A DNA stretch of 64,000 nt, from positions 24,115,206-24,179,205 of the forward strand of contig NC_058044.1 in the NCBI RefSeq assembly GCF_020085105.1, written 5' to 3'. The number at the start of each line of letters is the position of its first letter. Within the stretch, counting starts at the first letter, position 1. Position numbers and translations under genes: made by a program. The notes beneath the pieces are model-generated. The model made no database searches and was not told the DNA's origin. It saw nothing but the letters and a program-made list of their open reading frames with translations. Below, one piece after another: positions 48,601 to 62,300 of the stretch. This DNA comes from Siniperca chuatsi. Taxonomy: Eukaryota; Chordata; Actinopteri; Centrarchiformes; Sinipercidae.

Positions 48601-50725
48601 GAATTTCTCACCATGGATGTGCTGCGGAAGAAAATGTTGTTGCAGATGGAGGAGAAAAGTTTCATGCTCTCCTGAAGACGATTCTGCAGAGAGACAATAA
48701 CACTATCAGATAGCTGCAGAGGAGCACAGAGAGACACATTTTTAAAACTTGGTCTATGAGGACAGAACACAATCTGATTGGGTGAGCCTTAACAAGTGGA
48801 TTGTGTGCAGTCTGTACCATGGAGGCGTCTTCCACCAGGGTCATGTCGTAACCGCTGAGCGACACCACGAACAGCACCGCCCTGACATCCTCGAAACAAC
48901 CAATCCACTTCCTCCGCTCAGTTCTCTGGCCTCCAACATCGTACATCCTACACACACAAAGATGGAGAGAACAAGAAAGTTTGACAAGTGCCCACAGATG
49001 TGTGGAAAAGTGAGGAATGGAGCTGAACTGTATTAGCACCTAAAAAAGTTGATGCAGCGAACGTGTCATTAGGAGCTGTGTATCTGGAAACAGTAAAGTT
49101 GTGGGCCGTAAAACCAAAACAATGAAACTGAAAGAAGCTACAACGCTCTGTAGAGCTGAGGGGGAACTGTAGAGTCCAGTGATAATTATCTGTGCATTCA
49201 TCACTATGACTTTCACACTACGCACATTAATCCATTGTTCATATAAAAATATTGATTAGAGCAGCTTTAACAGGTACAGACTCTAAACAGCTCTTGACAC
49301 AACTGCCGACATACACCAGATTTCCTTCAGTAAAATGCATCACGTATCACTCTAAGAAAGTAGAGGAATACATTCAGGTGAACATTCAGTCAGTAAATTG
49401 ATCAAACAGCCCAGCAACATTCAAAGCTTACTGAGATTGTATCTTAATTTGATAACTGGCCAGGCCACTTTATGTGATAAGAGTTTTGCATATACACATT
49501 ATGTGTGAAACGTTATACTATATATTGTAGGATGCTATAGTTGGGTATGAGGGGACATCCAGTCTAGAATTTGTGTCTTACTTCTCACCTACAGACACAA
49601 TGTGCACACAACTTCTACAATAAGCAACATCGTTAAGGTGGGAGAAAAAATCTCAATCTCTTTTGTTTATTTTAGGCAAAAGATGTAAATTATTCATATT
49701 AGGGCCACACAACAAATTCACCTTACACTTCATCAATCACCCGTGGTCCGCCCACACAGGTGTTTTAACAGATTTCACTGATCAGGCTCTTATCAGGACT
49801 GTGTTGGTGTGTACAGACTGTGCTTGACTGACATCTCCATCACTTCTTGGCTGTGCCCCAAATCACTCATTCACTAATCCTTGTATAATAGACACTTTAT
49901 AGTTTATAACAGTTTACTCTATAGTGAGACACTATAGTATGACAAGTTCACATCATCATTTTGTGTCATCACTGACAGGTGTAGAGTCACACAACAGTAA
50001 TTTTCACATTTAACAAATGCGATGTTCATATAAAATAGTATAAGGGACACTACTTTTCTTGTTCCATTATTGGATTTTTTTAGGGAATTATTTAGTGTTT
50101 ACATTTCACACTAAATACAGAGCACTATATAGTAAATAGTGAGTGGACACAGCCTTGCATTCACTTTCTTACACCTTTATTATTCTTATTAGTACATGGA
50201 GTTTGATGGCCTCTCATTCACTGTCCAGCAAAGCACTGCCCAACATCATCCCGAGCAGAGGTCTACTCAGCACAATAACTGAAAACACCTGTGTGCAGGG
50301 CCTTTAAATGTTTGTCTCTAAGAGGTTAACCCGGCCATGCACACAGCTAAGAGCAGTAGCACAATGATGGCTGCACCCTATTTAGGTGTGCCATATTCCA
50401 GGCCTTGTATTGTGCCTGCTGGCTCACTGATATGACTCACTAGGATACTTGAAAAGAACAGAGCCATCATAAATGTTATTAATTACACCTGTGCTTTTCC
50501 TACTATGATGTGTCAAAATGTCTGCTGTGAAACACGGCTTATTGTGGTAAACCCTGCCAAAAGTTAAAAAATCAATTGAATAAACTACCAAAAACAACTA
50601 TTCAGTTGTACACGTGTGGAGGAATAAGAGAGATACACACTGTGACTCTGGGCCCAGGTGCTCCTGATATAGCAGGCCAACACACTCCAATAAGGGACCT
50701 TCAAGAGAGTAAACAGACAGAGTGC

Positions 50726-50773
<48 letters not shown>

Positions 50774-50936
50774 CAGCGACTCTCACACCAGAGAAGAAGC
50801 CACTGTTCAGGTGTTGATTATAATCAGAATCAGAAATACTTTATTGATCCCAGAAGGGAAACTTGAATATGCTCTTAAATATTACAATTTATGACTTTAC
50901 TGTGCTACTCTGATAATTAGACAGAAGAGAGATTTT

Positions 50937-50984
<48 letters not shown>

Positions 50985-53376
50985 AAATGAAATCCCATTG
51001 TGACTGACATATCCTTTATCAGGATTCAATTTCTAGTAGAAAAGTGTAAAGCTGTGCTTTCTGTGTGTTCATGACCTTGCATACTGATGGTGTAGCCTCC
51101 TGAGGGGTAACTGATCAATGACAGATTGTATTCGTTTTGGATAAGGTCAGATATTCCTAAAATATGGGATTTATACTCACATACACACACAAACAAAGAG
51201 GAGTGTGTGCCTGCAGACCGGGCTCCCCCTTTTTCAATTTTCACCAAGACAATCACAAAATTTTCCCTGAGACAATCATGGCAGCACAAATAAAGTAAAG
51301 GTCAATGTTCTCAAAGAAGGACAAAGAGAAAAACACGACAGGAATAAGAGCAGAGAAACACAGAGAGAGTGCGACACAGATCAGTTTGTCCCACTTCACC
51401 CATTTTCAAAGCCAGATGTGCCATCTCCCACCTTCCGTTTGAGCAGCCATCGAGTTAATGCAGCTCTTTATTGAGAGGGGAAATGAACATGTGGAAACAC
51501 AGATGCACAAAGAGGGAAGCAAACAGTGAAGGCGGTACAACGTAAAGATGAGGTAAGATTTCCGATGGAAATTTTTCGAGGAAATTCAAGCGGCACAGGA
51601 CATGCTAGTGAAGTTGATGCTTCATTACACAAACCCACTCACAAGCACATGGGCACAACGTCACACTAATAACACACACTCTGACTTGTAATAAAAGTGT
51701 GCTGCCGGCTTTGCAATGCACACACAGATACACACTGTCCACAATCCCCTCGTGCTTTCATATCCTATTCAGTCAAGACCTGCGTCCAGCAACCTGCCAG
51801 AAAGGCCAGAAATGTTCAAAACTGAGCAACTGACAAAGAATGCAGTTACAAGTAATATATTTCAGGTAGAGGAAGGCAAAGGTGTGTACTTGAGTCATAT
51901 GACTTGGACAAATGTGAGGACTTCAGACTCCATAAAACTCAACAAGAGTCTACAGCTACGCTAGCGGCTTTATGCTAAATGCTAACATCAGTGTGCTAAT
52001 ATGCTCACATTCACAATGACAATCGAAACATGCTGATGTTTAGCAGGTATAATATTTACCATCTTAGTTTAGCGTGTTAGAATGCTAATATTTGCTACTT
52101 AGCACTAAACACGAAGTACAGCTGAGGCTGATGGGAATGTCATTAGTTCTGCCGGTATTTGGTCATAAACCAAAGTATTCAAATTGAAATCTTGACCTGA
52201 TGGTGGCGCTAGAACAAAAGTCAAAGGTTGACCAAAGTTATTAAAATTCATCCTGTGGGGACCATGAATGTCTGTACAAAACTGCATAGCAACCATAAAA
52301 TAATTGTTGTGATGTTTCGGTCTGGACCCAGTGGCAGACTGACATTGCCAGAGCCATGCCATCCCTATAGCCATGGCGTTACCATAGCTAAATATGACTT
52401 GCAACTCGAATTTCACTATAATGCCAGTGACTCTTGTTTGCACTTGGACTCGAGGCTTATGACCTTATCTCCACCTGAGTCCAAAGTGGAAGAGTCAGCA
52501 GCACATTCAGCAAGCTTGTTAAGACTAGCGACATATCTAATCAGGATGGAGAATTTAGAGTTTATAAGCAATAACAGTGAGTTTGAACAACTGGATTTTA
52601 TAAAATTAAGTTCAGTGGCATTTGCTTAGCATTCACAGCCTACATTTTATGCCATAAGTCACTATTACAAGTCTACCTGTCACATCTTTTAACTATCTTC
52701 ATTTATCATCTTCAGGCAGACTCAAAGGCTTGTACAAACTACAAGAAATGTGTGCTTCAAAGCTCTGGAAAAAGCTAGTAAGTGGACCTTGAGTTAGGAT
52801 TTGTTTGTCTAATTTGTTGCTCAAATGTGACTGGAGTATTGGAATGTATTGAAGTTTTTAAAATTATTTTATATTAAGCATTCATGATTTAAATTACTAA
52901 ATGGGTGTTTACATTTCAATTAGCATTTGGTTTGGGAACACATTATGACTAAAAGTTCAGGACTTGACTTGAAATTTAGGCTCCGACAGTCTGTCTGTGG
53001 TACATATACTGTACAATTTGTTATTCTCTAAATGAAAACTGATTAAGCTAACTGCACTCTACATATACAGACAGCAAACATGTTCCAAAATTTGACCTCG
53101 TCTGTATAAAAGGAACACTTTTCTATATATAAATCACACCTCGTCTTCAGTTATCATCATCCTTTCTTCCTCTCCTCCCTCCACACCCGCCGGTCTTGCC
53201 CCATAATGTTCACCCTCATCTGCAGTGTTGTAATTGTAATTATCAGAGCAGTTGATGTTAATGATGCAGGAAAAGACCCAGATCCTTATTACACGGAGGG
53301 GTCAAAGGTCAAACAGGATGTCTGTATGCAAACTAGGCTGTGTCTGGGTGTAAAGTTGTGAGACTGTACACTCTTG

Positions 53377-53417
<41 letters not shown>

Positions 53418-56400
53418 TTCTCATTTGCATGGAAACACACACACACCTGCTTGATGAAACTGTCATCCCTTGCACTGTTGATTAGGTGTTTGAATAACAA
53501 GATAATGAGACTTAGCGTGTCGCTAATTTATTGATGATTCAGGGTGTGAGATTTTTGTCTGTGTCTAGAACAGAACTTTTTCGTTTTTTTAAAGGATTCA
53601 TACAATCAAAAACTGCCATAAAATAATATAATATATTTTCATAGGAGGTAACAGGAGCCTCAACACCTGAGAACAAGTTGTGATCAGTCATACTCCTTCC
53701 TTGGGATTTTACAGCTTGTCTACCGTCCCACACAGATGGATAGAGCGAGTGTCATTTTAGTTGTTCGATTACTGTCAACAAAACATTTAACACACAACTT
53801 CCTGTGTTACATCCAAGCCATCCTACAAGAATTGTTTGACATTTTGGGAAATACACACATATGCTCTCTTTCAGAAAGTTAGATGGAAAGGTTGATACCA
53901 CTTTCATGTCTGCCCACTACGTATGGAGCTAGACGAGACTTAGCTTAGCATAGCACAAAGAATGGAAGCAGGGGAAAACAGTTAGCCTGGCTAAAAAAAT
54001 GAATTAAAAAACCTCACTAATTAACACTTATCTCATTTGTTTAATTTATACACAAACAGAAATGTAAAAATTACAATTTGTGGTTTTAGAGTTAGTGTAA
54101 CTATTTCTTGTCTTTATGCTAAGATAAGCCTGTCTCTAGCTCCATGCTTGATATGAGAGTTACATCAATCTTTTCATCTAACGCGCGGCAAGAAAGTAAA
54201 ACTATTCCTTTTAAACATTTGTTCAATATTAACACCAGAAGTTGACATCTACAGTAACATAAAAAAAAAAACATTTTTCAAGTTCTAACCCTGTGTCCCT
54301 GAGTTTTGTTAAGTTATCTATTGTTTCATGCTAACTATGTGCCAAAAGTTAAAATATTTAACATCTTGAACTCTGGGGTGTATTCAGAAATTTAGGCAAT
54401 CAAATGTGATTGGAGACAACTAGCTAATTAGCTGGCAGAGCAATACTGGATGTGTGTGTTTGGATGTCATTTGGCAAAAAAAAAAAAAAAATTCATTTCC
54501 AAAGAATGTGGTTGCGATTACATTTCTTAATTTCCCCCTCATCCTCCACATCCTGAGCTAAATGCAGATGAGGAAGGTGTGGGTGAAGCTAACAGTCCTC
54601 TTTTTGTGCAGCAGGATTGAGGCAGACAAAACCCCAGACTGATGTCACACTGTTGTACTGTGTGGGATCATTATGTTTGCCTGTAGATGGTATTTAATTA
54701 TGCAAATCATGAACAGTTGGTCACATTCATTATACAGAGTATCTTTGATACACAGAAGGAACTTAAGTTTGATGTTAAACACTGCAAAAATCTTGTGCAT
54801 CGTTAATGTTTTAGTATTGTGTTTACTTCTACATGACAGATTCCAGTATGTTTTGTCTTGTAATGTAAGACGCAGCAAATAGGAAATGGACACGCGATTG
54901 ATCAAACACAATATACCGTATATATACACTTATAAATAAGTCCAAGCTTGTTGATGCTTGCAGATATATTGAAGTATTCCACACTACAGCCAGACCAATA
55001 CTGGATTTTTTAGGCCACTAGTAATAAATATGAGTTTATAAATCCAATAATGATATCCACTAATAATTGATTTATAACACAACATTAAAAACACATTTAT
55101 GAAAGGCATCCTTTAAGTTTTGTTATTAAAGAATTGTAACCAGTAGTGAGTGAGACATTTTACAGCTGAAAAATAAACAGTGCACTGCGTGGACAAAGTA
55201 TGTACTGACAGCACGGTTTCTAAATGGCATTTCTCTGCAATTTCTTGTTATTTATTGGATGTTATATACAGTGATATATCTGAAATAAGCTAATATCAGC
55301 CTATCTATTACAGACTACTTCATTGTTTGAGAAGATTCTCTTTCCTCTTAGCTTCACAAACCCCCTTCAAAACCCATTGTTTCTCAGAAATTTAGGGTAA
55401 TGCTTTATTTTATGGGTGCCTGATTTTCTATTAATTTGCAATTAGTTTCCTGGAAAAGAACTAAGTAATTTGGTACATATTATAGGACATATAGCAATGT
55501 CCCTGAAAGACAAAGCTTTATTTAAACCCATGTAAATATTTATTCATTATGAGGGTGAGGGGTGCGGGAGGGTTGATGACATGCAACAAAGGTCCTGTGC
55601 CAGAATCGACCTGGGAATGTTGGGGATACATGGTATGCATGATAGACCACTCAAAACCTAAGGCCGGTATTTTATAACATACTTTAACTTGTGACTTGAA
55701 ATTTGCAAATTCAGCAGAGCAAACAACCTGCAGCAATACTGAAAGAGCCAGAATCATTTAAAAACAGTCAAGGTCAACATAAAACAATTCTTAAATAATC
55801 AAAATAGGAGTGCAGGGCACAGATGCTGCCTCAGATGAGAAACCTTGAGTGTCAACCAACAAGAGAGAGACAGTTATTGAACTGAGGGAGACAGTTTCAC
55901 ATTGTGTTAGCTACAAATGCAGCCTCAATATTATACAAAATGAGACCAAGCCGGAGCAGAAATCTCCATTTCCATATTAACTCTGCAGTCTTTTCTAAAC
56001 CTCTGCCGATATTATTTAAATGTTGAAAAGTGATCATTTAAAAACCAAGACTTTCGGAATACAAAATCCAGTGTATCTACTTATAATTAAGGAAATCATG
56101 AATTAATTTATTAGTTAGTAAAACTATATACTGTCTATGTCTGAATGGAAAAACTCACGCTGTACACCAACTCTCCAAATCCTTTTAATATCCGTTTTGT
56201 CACTAAGTTTGAAATAATTACATCAACTTATGTTAAGCTTCTTCATCAACCCCAAGGGCTTGATCTCTCTAAGTCACAGACATGAACCTGCACACACACA
56301 TACACAAAGACACGCACACTCTCATGGTGCTGTGTGTCAATTAACTATACCCATTATTCATCTGCTCAAGAATTCAGGCAGATAAGAGAAAGGGTGTGTG

Positions 56401-59300
56401 AGAGCGGGGAGGCTCTGTTACCCCCGCTCAGATCTGACACTGTCACCTTGTGGTGACGCCACCTTCACAATGTTTCACAGGAAGAAAAAGAAAAAGAAAA
56501 AAAACACACAAACAGATAAAAAAAAAAAGCAAAAGCAACTAGCTTCTGAGTGACGCAAACAGTAAGACTGTGAGGAAAAAGCAGCAGATACGGTTATGAT
56601 CAAAGCGTTTCTTTGTTGGTGAAACTTTTCCTGATGTGAAATACTTTGTCAAATCGAGTCAAATGTGTTCGGCATTAAATGCAAAAACACACACCAGTCA
56701 GCAGCATCCAGAGACGTAAAGGAAGTATTTAGATGTGACACACATGCCCCAGTATGAGTCCGTCATCTGCTGACAAACTGACTTGCTCTACATTGTTTAT
56801 ATGCTAAACAGAGATCTTATGAAATATAAAAGTAATATGTTTTATTGTTATAATTCCATATGAGTGATGTCGAGCATGGATGAAAGACAGGTTGTTATTG
56901 TGGTAGGATGAGAGAAGAGCTCCTCAGGTAGCCATTACTAAGAAAGAGGAAGAAAGTAATCTGATTTTCTTTAAATTATACTAAGACACAAATGTGTGTA
57001 GTGCTGAATGCATTCTTAACCCTACATGGCCCATTACCTTTCCAATAAAACCAACCTGTGGAAAATCACCCACAATCCTTCATGCTGCCATTATGAGCCA
57101 ACACTCTGAACATTTGTGGCCCGTAGAAATCAAGAGGCCAGTTTTTAGTGTTCATTGGAAACTCAATAAGAAATTACTGCCCAGGAGTAAATCTTAATCA
57201 TTTGTTGTAAAGTACATGGGTCACGCTGCTGTTTTTCCCTAAAAGACAGAATCATCTTCTATCAAATTCTACAAAAAATGTCTTTAGATTTTTCTTTAAC
57301 TGGTCTATTTGGCATGAGATACCATTTGGCTAGACTCAGAGGTCTGTCCAACTAGGGTTGGGCAACATGATTATATCTGGGACTTGACAGAAATTTGTTT
57401 ACTGTTCATACCAACGCATAGTGTCTACCCCTTTATCAGTGCTCAGTTGTTTTTGGATGTACTTGATTTTCGAGTCTGTCTGTCAGTTGATCCTCCACTT
57501 TGGTCCAAAAATATCTTAACTGTGTGATTGACTGCCATGAAACTTTGACATTCATGATCCCCAGAAGTTGACTTTTGTGATCCCCTGACAAGTTTTCACA
57601 TATCCAGTGAAATATCCGTATACGAATTCGCACAAATTTTTGAATAGATATTAATGGTTCCTGGACGATGGATCCTAATGACTCCTCTTGCACCCCCATG
57701 AGACTCACATTTGTGGCTTTGAGTGAAATTTCTCAACAACTATTGGATGGATTGCTATGAAATTTGGTTCAGACATCCGTGTTCTCCTTAGGTTGAATTG
57801 TTCTAACTTTGGTGATCCCTTAACTTTTCATCTAGTAGCATCGTCAGGTCAAAATTTTTATTTGTCCAGTACAGTTTATGACTATATACCTGTAGAACTA
57901 ATGAGATGTCCATCAGCCTCAGCTGTACTTTGTGTTTAGTGCTAATTAGCAAATATTAGCATGCTAACATGCTAAAGTAAGATGGTGAACATGGTAAACA
58001 TTATACCTGCTAAACATCAGCATGTTAGCATTGTCATTGTCAGCATGTGAGCATGGTGATGTCATTATTTTAGCTCAGAGCTCCACTGTGTACAGCCTCA
58101 CGGAGCTGCTAGTGTGGCTGTAAACTCCTCGTCTGGCTGTATTAATATAATGAAATACCTTGTTTTTCAAGGGATTTAATTAACTGAATTAGCCAAAAAC
58201 ATTTAAAAACAGTTTCACAATTGAATTTTCAGAAAATGGTCTCTAGCGAGAGAAATCAAAATCAAGTTCATTAATATCTATCGCTCTGTCGTGACCATCA
58301 GCGTTCAGGAAATGAGTTCAGACATTGGAGAGAGATAAAGAAGTTGGTATTATGTAACAGTGGCTCACTGATCAGAGTGAATATGGTCATCGGACATCAG
58401 CCTCCAGGGCTCAGATACCTGCTCTCCGCTTCTCCACTGATAAGACCAAGCCACTGATGCTTTTGAATGCGTGTGTGTGTGTGCGGTCAGTAGATGAGTG
58501 TAAAGCAAACTGATAGGTGCCATATTGATTTATTGAATGAAGCCGCCGATATCCATTTTGCATCTCGGGCCTATCACACAGCTGTAGGCAGAGATAAGAG
58601 TGTCGCAGCTAAAGAAGTGAAGTAAGTTGGTACGACAGGCGCCCCTGGAGAAGTTGAGTGCAGACCTGATGGCAGCAGCTCAGAGTGAGTCGGTGGCTAT
58701 AAGCACCCTTATATTATTATATTATATATATATATATATACATATATATTATTACGTCTTCATAAAAAGCCAAGTGAAAGGTGTCTACCTGAAAATGAGG
58801 TGGTTGACTTTGAACTGGGTCTCTATCACGCCTGTCGTCCTCAGTCGTACTCGCAGAACATCGGTCTCTGTGGGCACGTAATCTGGAGACGTGATGCGGG
58901 TCATGTTCTCAAAAAAACTACGAAACGAGGAAGAGGAGGAGGAAAAGAGAGAGACATAAGGGTGCAAAAAGGTGAAAGACAGCGGAGAAACAAGGGGAAA
59001 AAGAAAGACAGGAAGGAAAATTTTATAACCTGCAGACAAACTTGAGATCAAAAGAGAATAAAATCAGGTATTAGTTGCGTGTGTGTAGACTCGTACATTG
59101 TGTGTGTGTCGTATGCCGTGTCAGCTGCCAGGTGGCGGGTGTGCAGTGATAAGGCCGGAGCCCCAGTGGGCACAGTGGCTCATCACGATGAATATTCACA
59201 CTGTAGTTTACCATAATAAACACACTGAGGCTAAGCTTTCAAACACAGATTAGCTATTAACAGCTAGTGTAATCAACTGTATCGAGATGTGATCTTTTTC

Positions 59301-59354
<54 letters not shown>

Positions 59355-62300
59355 GTGACGTCTCCACCTACCTGAACTGACTGTGACATTCTCAACTAGT
59401 CATCCTAAATCAGTTTCGTGGACAGCGACACACATCCTGCTGCTTAAAAAACACACTACCTGCCGGACGCAGTACAGTGCAGACAACATGCAAGAGTCTG
59501 CTTTGTACTTCTGTCTTTGTGAGGACCATTCTGAGATTTAGAGAAACAGGTCACTTTTCAAGCGAGTACATTTTGACCAGTCCTCGATTCTTCAGAAGGC
59601 TGTATTAAGAGATGGACAGCAGAACTGTAAACTGAACATTGACATCACCTTATAAAGTTGATGTGGCAAACATGTTATCAGCAGTTACCTATTTACACTT
59701 TCAGCAGCCACCTGACGAATATAAGTCAAATAATCACTCTCCTTTTAGCTCTGTTTTAGTCTCCACTAACTACAGAGGGAAATATCAGACTCTTTAGCTG
59801 GTAATTGTTCCACTATGTTCACCAGCTAGTCGCTAACTGTGTTTATTAGCTGTCTGTTTGTTTAGCTGTTTGGTGCTGAGCAGGTAGCGTGCAGTGGGTT
59901 TTTAGAGCTTTTTCACTGAAAACAGCTGCTGCAGCAGCTGTAAAACCAAAACAATGAGCTGAGAGACACTAAAATGCTCTCAAGAGCTGAGGTAAACTGT
60001 AGAGTCAGGTGATAATTCTCTGTGGGTTCATCCCTATGAGCAACACCTTTCACATTACACATAGTCGTTTGATCCATTTTTAAAATAAAAAAGCTTTAAG
60101 GTTAAGAATTGCTTATGTGTTTAAAGTGGCTATAACTGATATTATTATAATAATGTATCAAGTGACACTGTGAAAGGAGTTGCTCGTAGTGGTGAACCTA
60201 TAGAGAATTATCACCCAAATCTGCAGCTCCCCTCAGCTTTACGGATTTTATAGTGAGTTCATTGTTTAGCTGTCCGGCCTGCAACTTGACTGTTATGGTT
60301 CACTCTCTCCATGCTCATAGTGTAATTTTTGGTCACAGCAGGCAGCTGTTTTCAGTTGGAAAAAAAACCCACTGTACACTATCTGCTCAGCACAAAACAG
60401 CAGACACAGTTAGCGACTAGCTGGTGAACATAGTGGAGCATTTAGCAGCTAACGAGCCAGATACTTGCCTCAGGAGTTGGAGAGAGGAGACCAAAAACAG
60501 AGCTAAAAGAGAGTGAATATTGAACTTGACTTCATCAGGTGGACACAAACACTCCAAATGAATGATAATATTGCCCTGTAACTGCTGGATGTGTATATAA
60601 GCAAAAGTTCACCATATCAACTTAAAAGTTGATAATATGTCAACGTTATGTACAGTTTCTGGTGCCCCCAAGTGTCCAAAACAATCAGTTATTGAAGGTT
60701 TATGGTTAGAGTTAGGTTTCGGGAAGATATTCGAATTTCGGAACAATAAAAAGGTTTGATGGGCCAAGAAACTCAGTGATCAGACAATTGACAGGTTGTA
60801 ACCAAGCCGACAGTTTAGCCAGATTATCTACGGCACTTCATTTTGTAGAAAAACCAAAAGCGAGCACAGCTGAAATGTCTGTAATAATCCCTCATTGTAC
60901 AGGAAATCTGTGTGTACTTCCAACTACACTAAGGTAAGTAAAATGAATGAACTTCATCCACCAAACTTAGAAGTAAGTTTGAATAACGTCGTATTATTAT
61001 TGATAAAAATTATAGCCTAACCACAAAAAATAAGACCCAAGTTGTACTAAACTGGAATTTCCCTTTAAGGTTAAGGTCTGGAAAATGCATTATGTCAATA
61101 AGGGTCCCCACAAGTATAGAAGTACGAACATGTGTGTGTGTGTGTGTGTGCCTGAGGAGTGTGGAGGGTGATGGTGATGTACGGTAGTTCTCAGTGGGAA
61201 CCAGGGGACCTGTCGGTGTAGATAACCCCAGCACTGAGGCCTCTCGCTAGGGGTAGAGGATGAGAACAGACGGCCTCCTGGTGGGTCCCAGCTCTGTCTG
61301 ACTTGTGCATCACACACACATCTCCTCTACCCTTGTTTCTTATTTTCAGTTTTCATCCTCACTTCTTTACTTTCATTACTGTGCCCGCACAGTTTTGACT
61401 TTTTCTTAAATATCCACATTTTTACAACATTCTCTGTAAAACACATTTATTTAAACCGCTGAGTTTGAGCAATTGTTTGTGCCGCTTTGCTTTTCTTTTA
61501 TATGCACACCGCTAAAACCAAACACATGTATGTATTTTAAGGATGTTATATGGATGTGTATAATAGCCGTGGAGGTACAGTCTACTTGGGTTTGTCTCCT
61601 CTTTCCTCCCCCCTCTCCAGACTCTGATTCCCAGTGACAGCGAGCACACGGCCGAGCATCAGCTGCTAAACCCAGCTAATTAGACCCCTGCATCTCCTCA
61701 GCACAGCATGAGTGTCTGCTGGAAGAGTACTCACTACAGCGCCGAGTCATTGAGCTCGTACTCGTATCCCCGGGCCGCCGCGGCCCTCACCCCCTGGTCG
61801 GCCAACAGACAGGACAGGGCGTGGCTAAGGAAAGGAAACAGCACCTGTTCTTCGTCAAAACACCGCCCACACGACAGGACAGAATGGGCGTGGACCTGCA
61901 AGAGGAGACGGAGACAGAAATGTGGATGGATGGGTGGCTGGTCAGGGAGGACCGGAGGCCAGATGGAAAAAAGGATGTGAGTCTAAACGACAGAAAAGTT
62001 TATGAGTCTGTCTCTGATCTCTAGACTTGGTAATCAGTAGAGATGCACAAATGAATGGCTATGCACACAAACACATGTGAAAACACAAACACACCCTGGT
62101 GACATTTAATAGAGGAAGTACTTTGGTCATCAACTCCCAGCAGGAAGTGCTGAGTGGGTGGGTAGTGTACGAGCTCTGATAACTTTGACGATAAAGTTCA
62201 AATCAAATTGAATCTAACAATCGAACCACCCACCTACTGTCTAACTTTCTGCTCTCTCATGCAAACAAACTGTTGCTGTTTGTTTGTGTGTGTGTCAGAT

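Noticed and set aside
57757-57939. ORF with a recurring MKFG/[14 protein letters not shown] reading, also seen at 47540 and 52105
   Set aside because: The similarity between copies is due to dispersed repeat family A, not to a protein-coding family; the frames carry no known domain.
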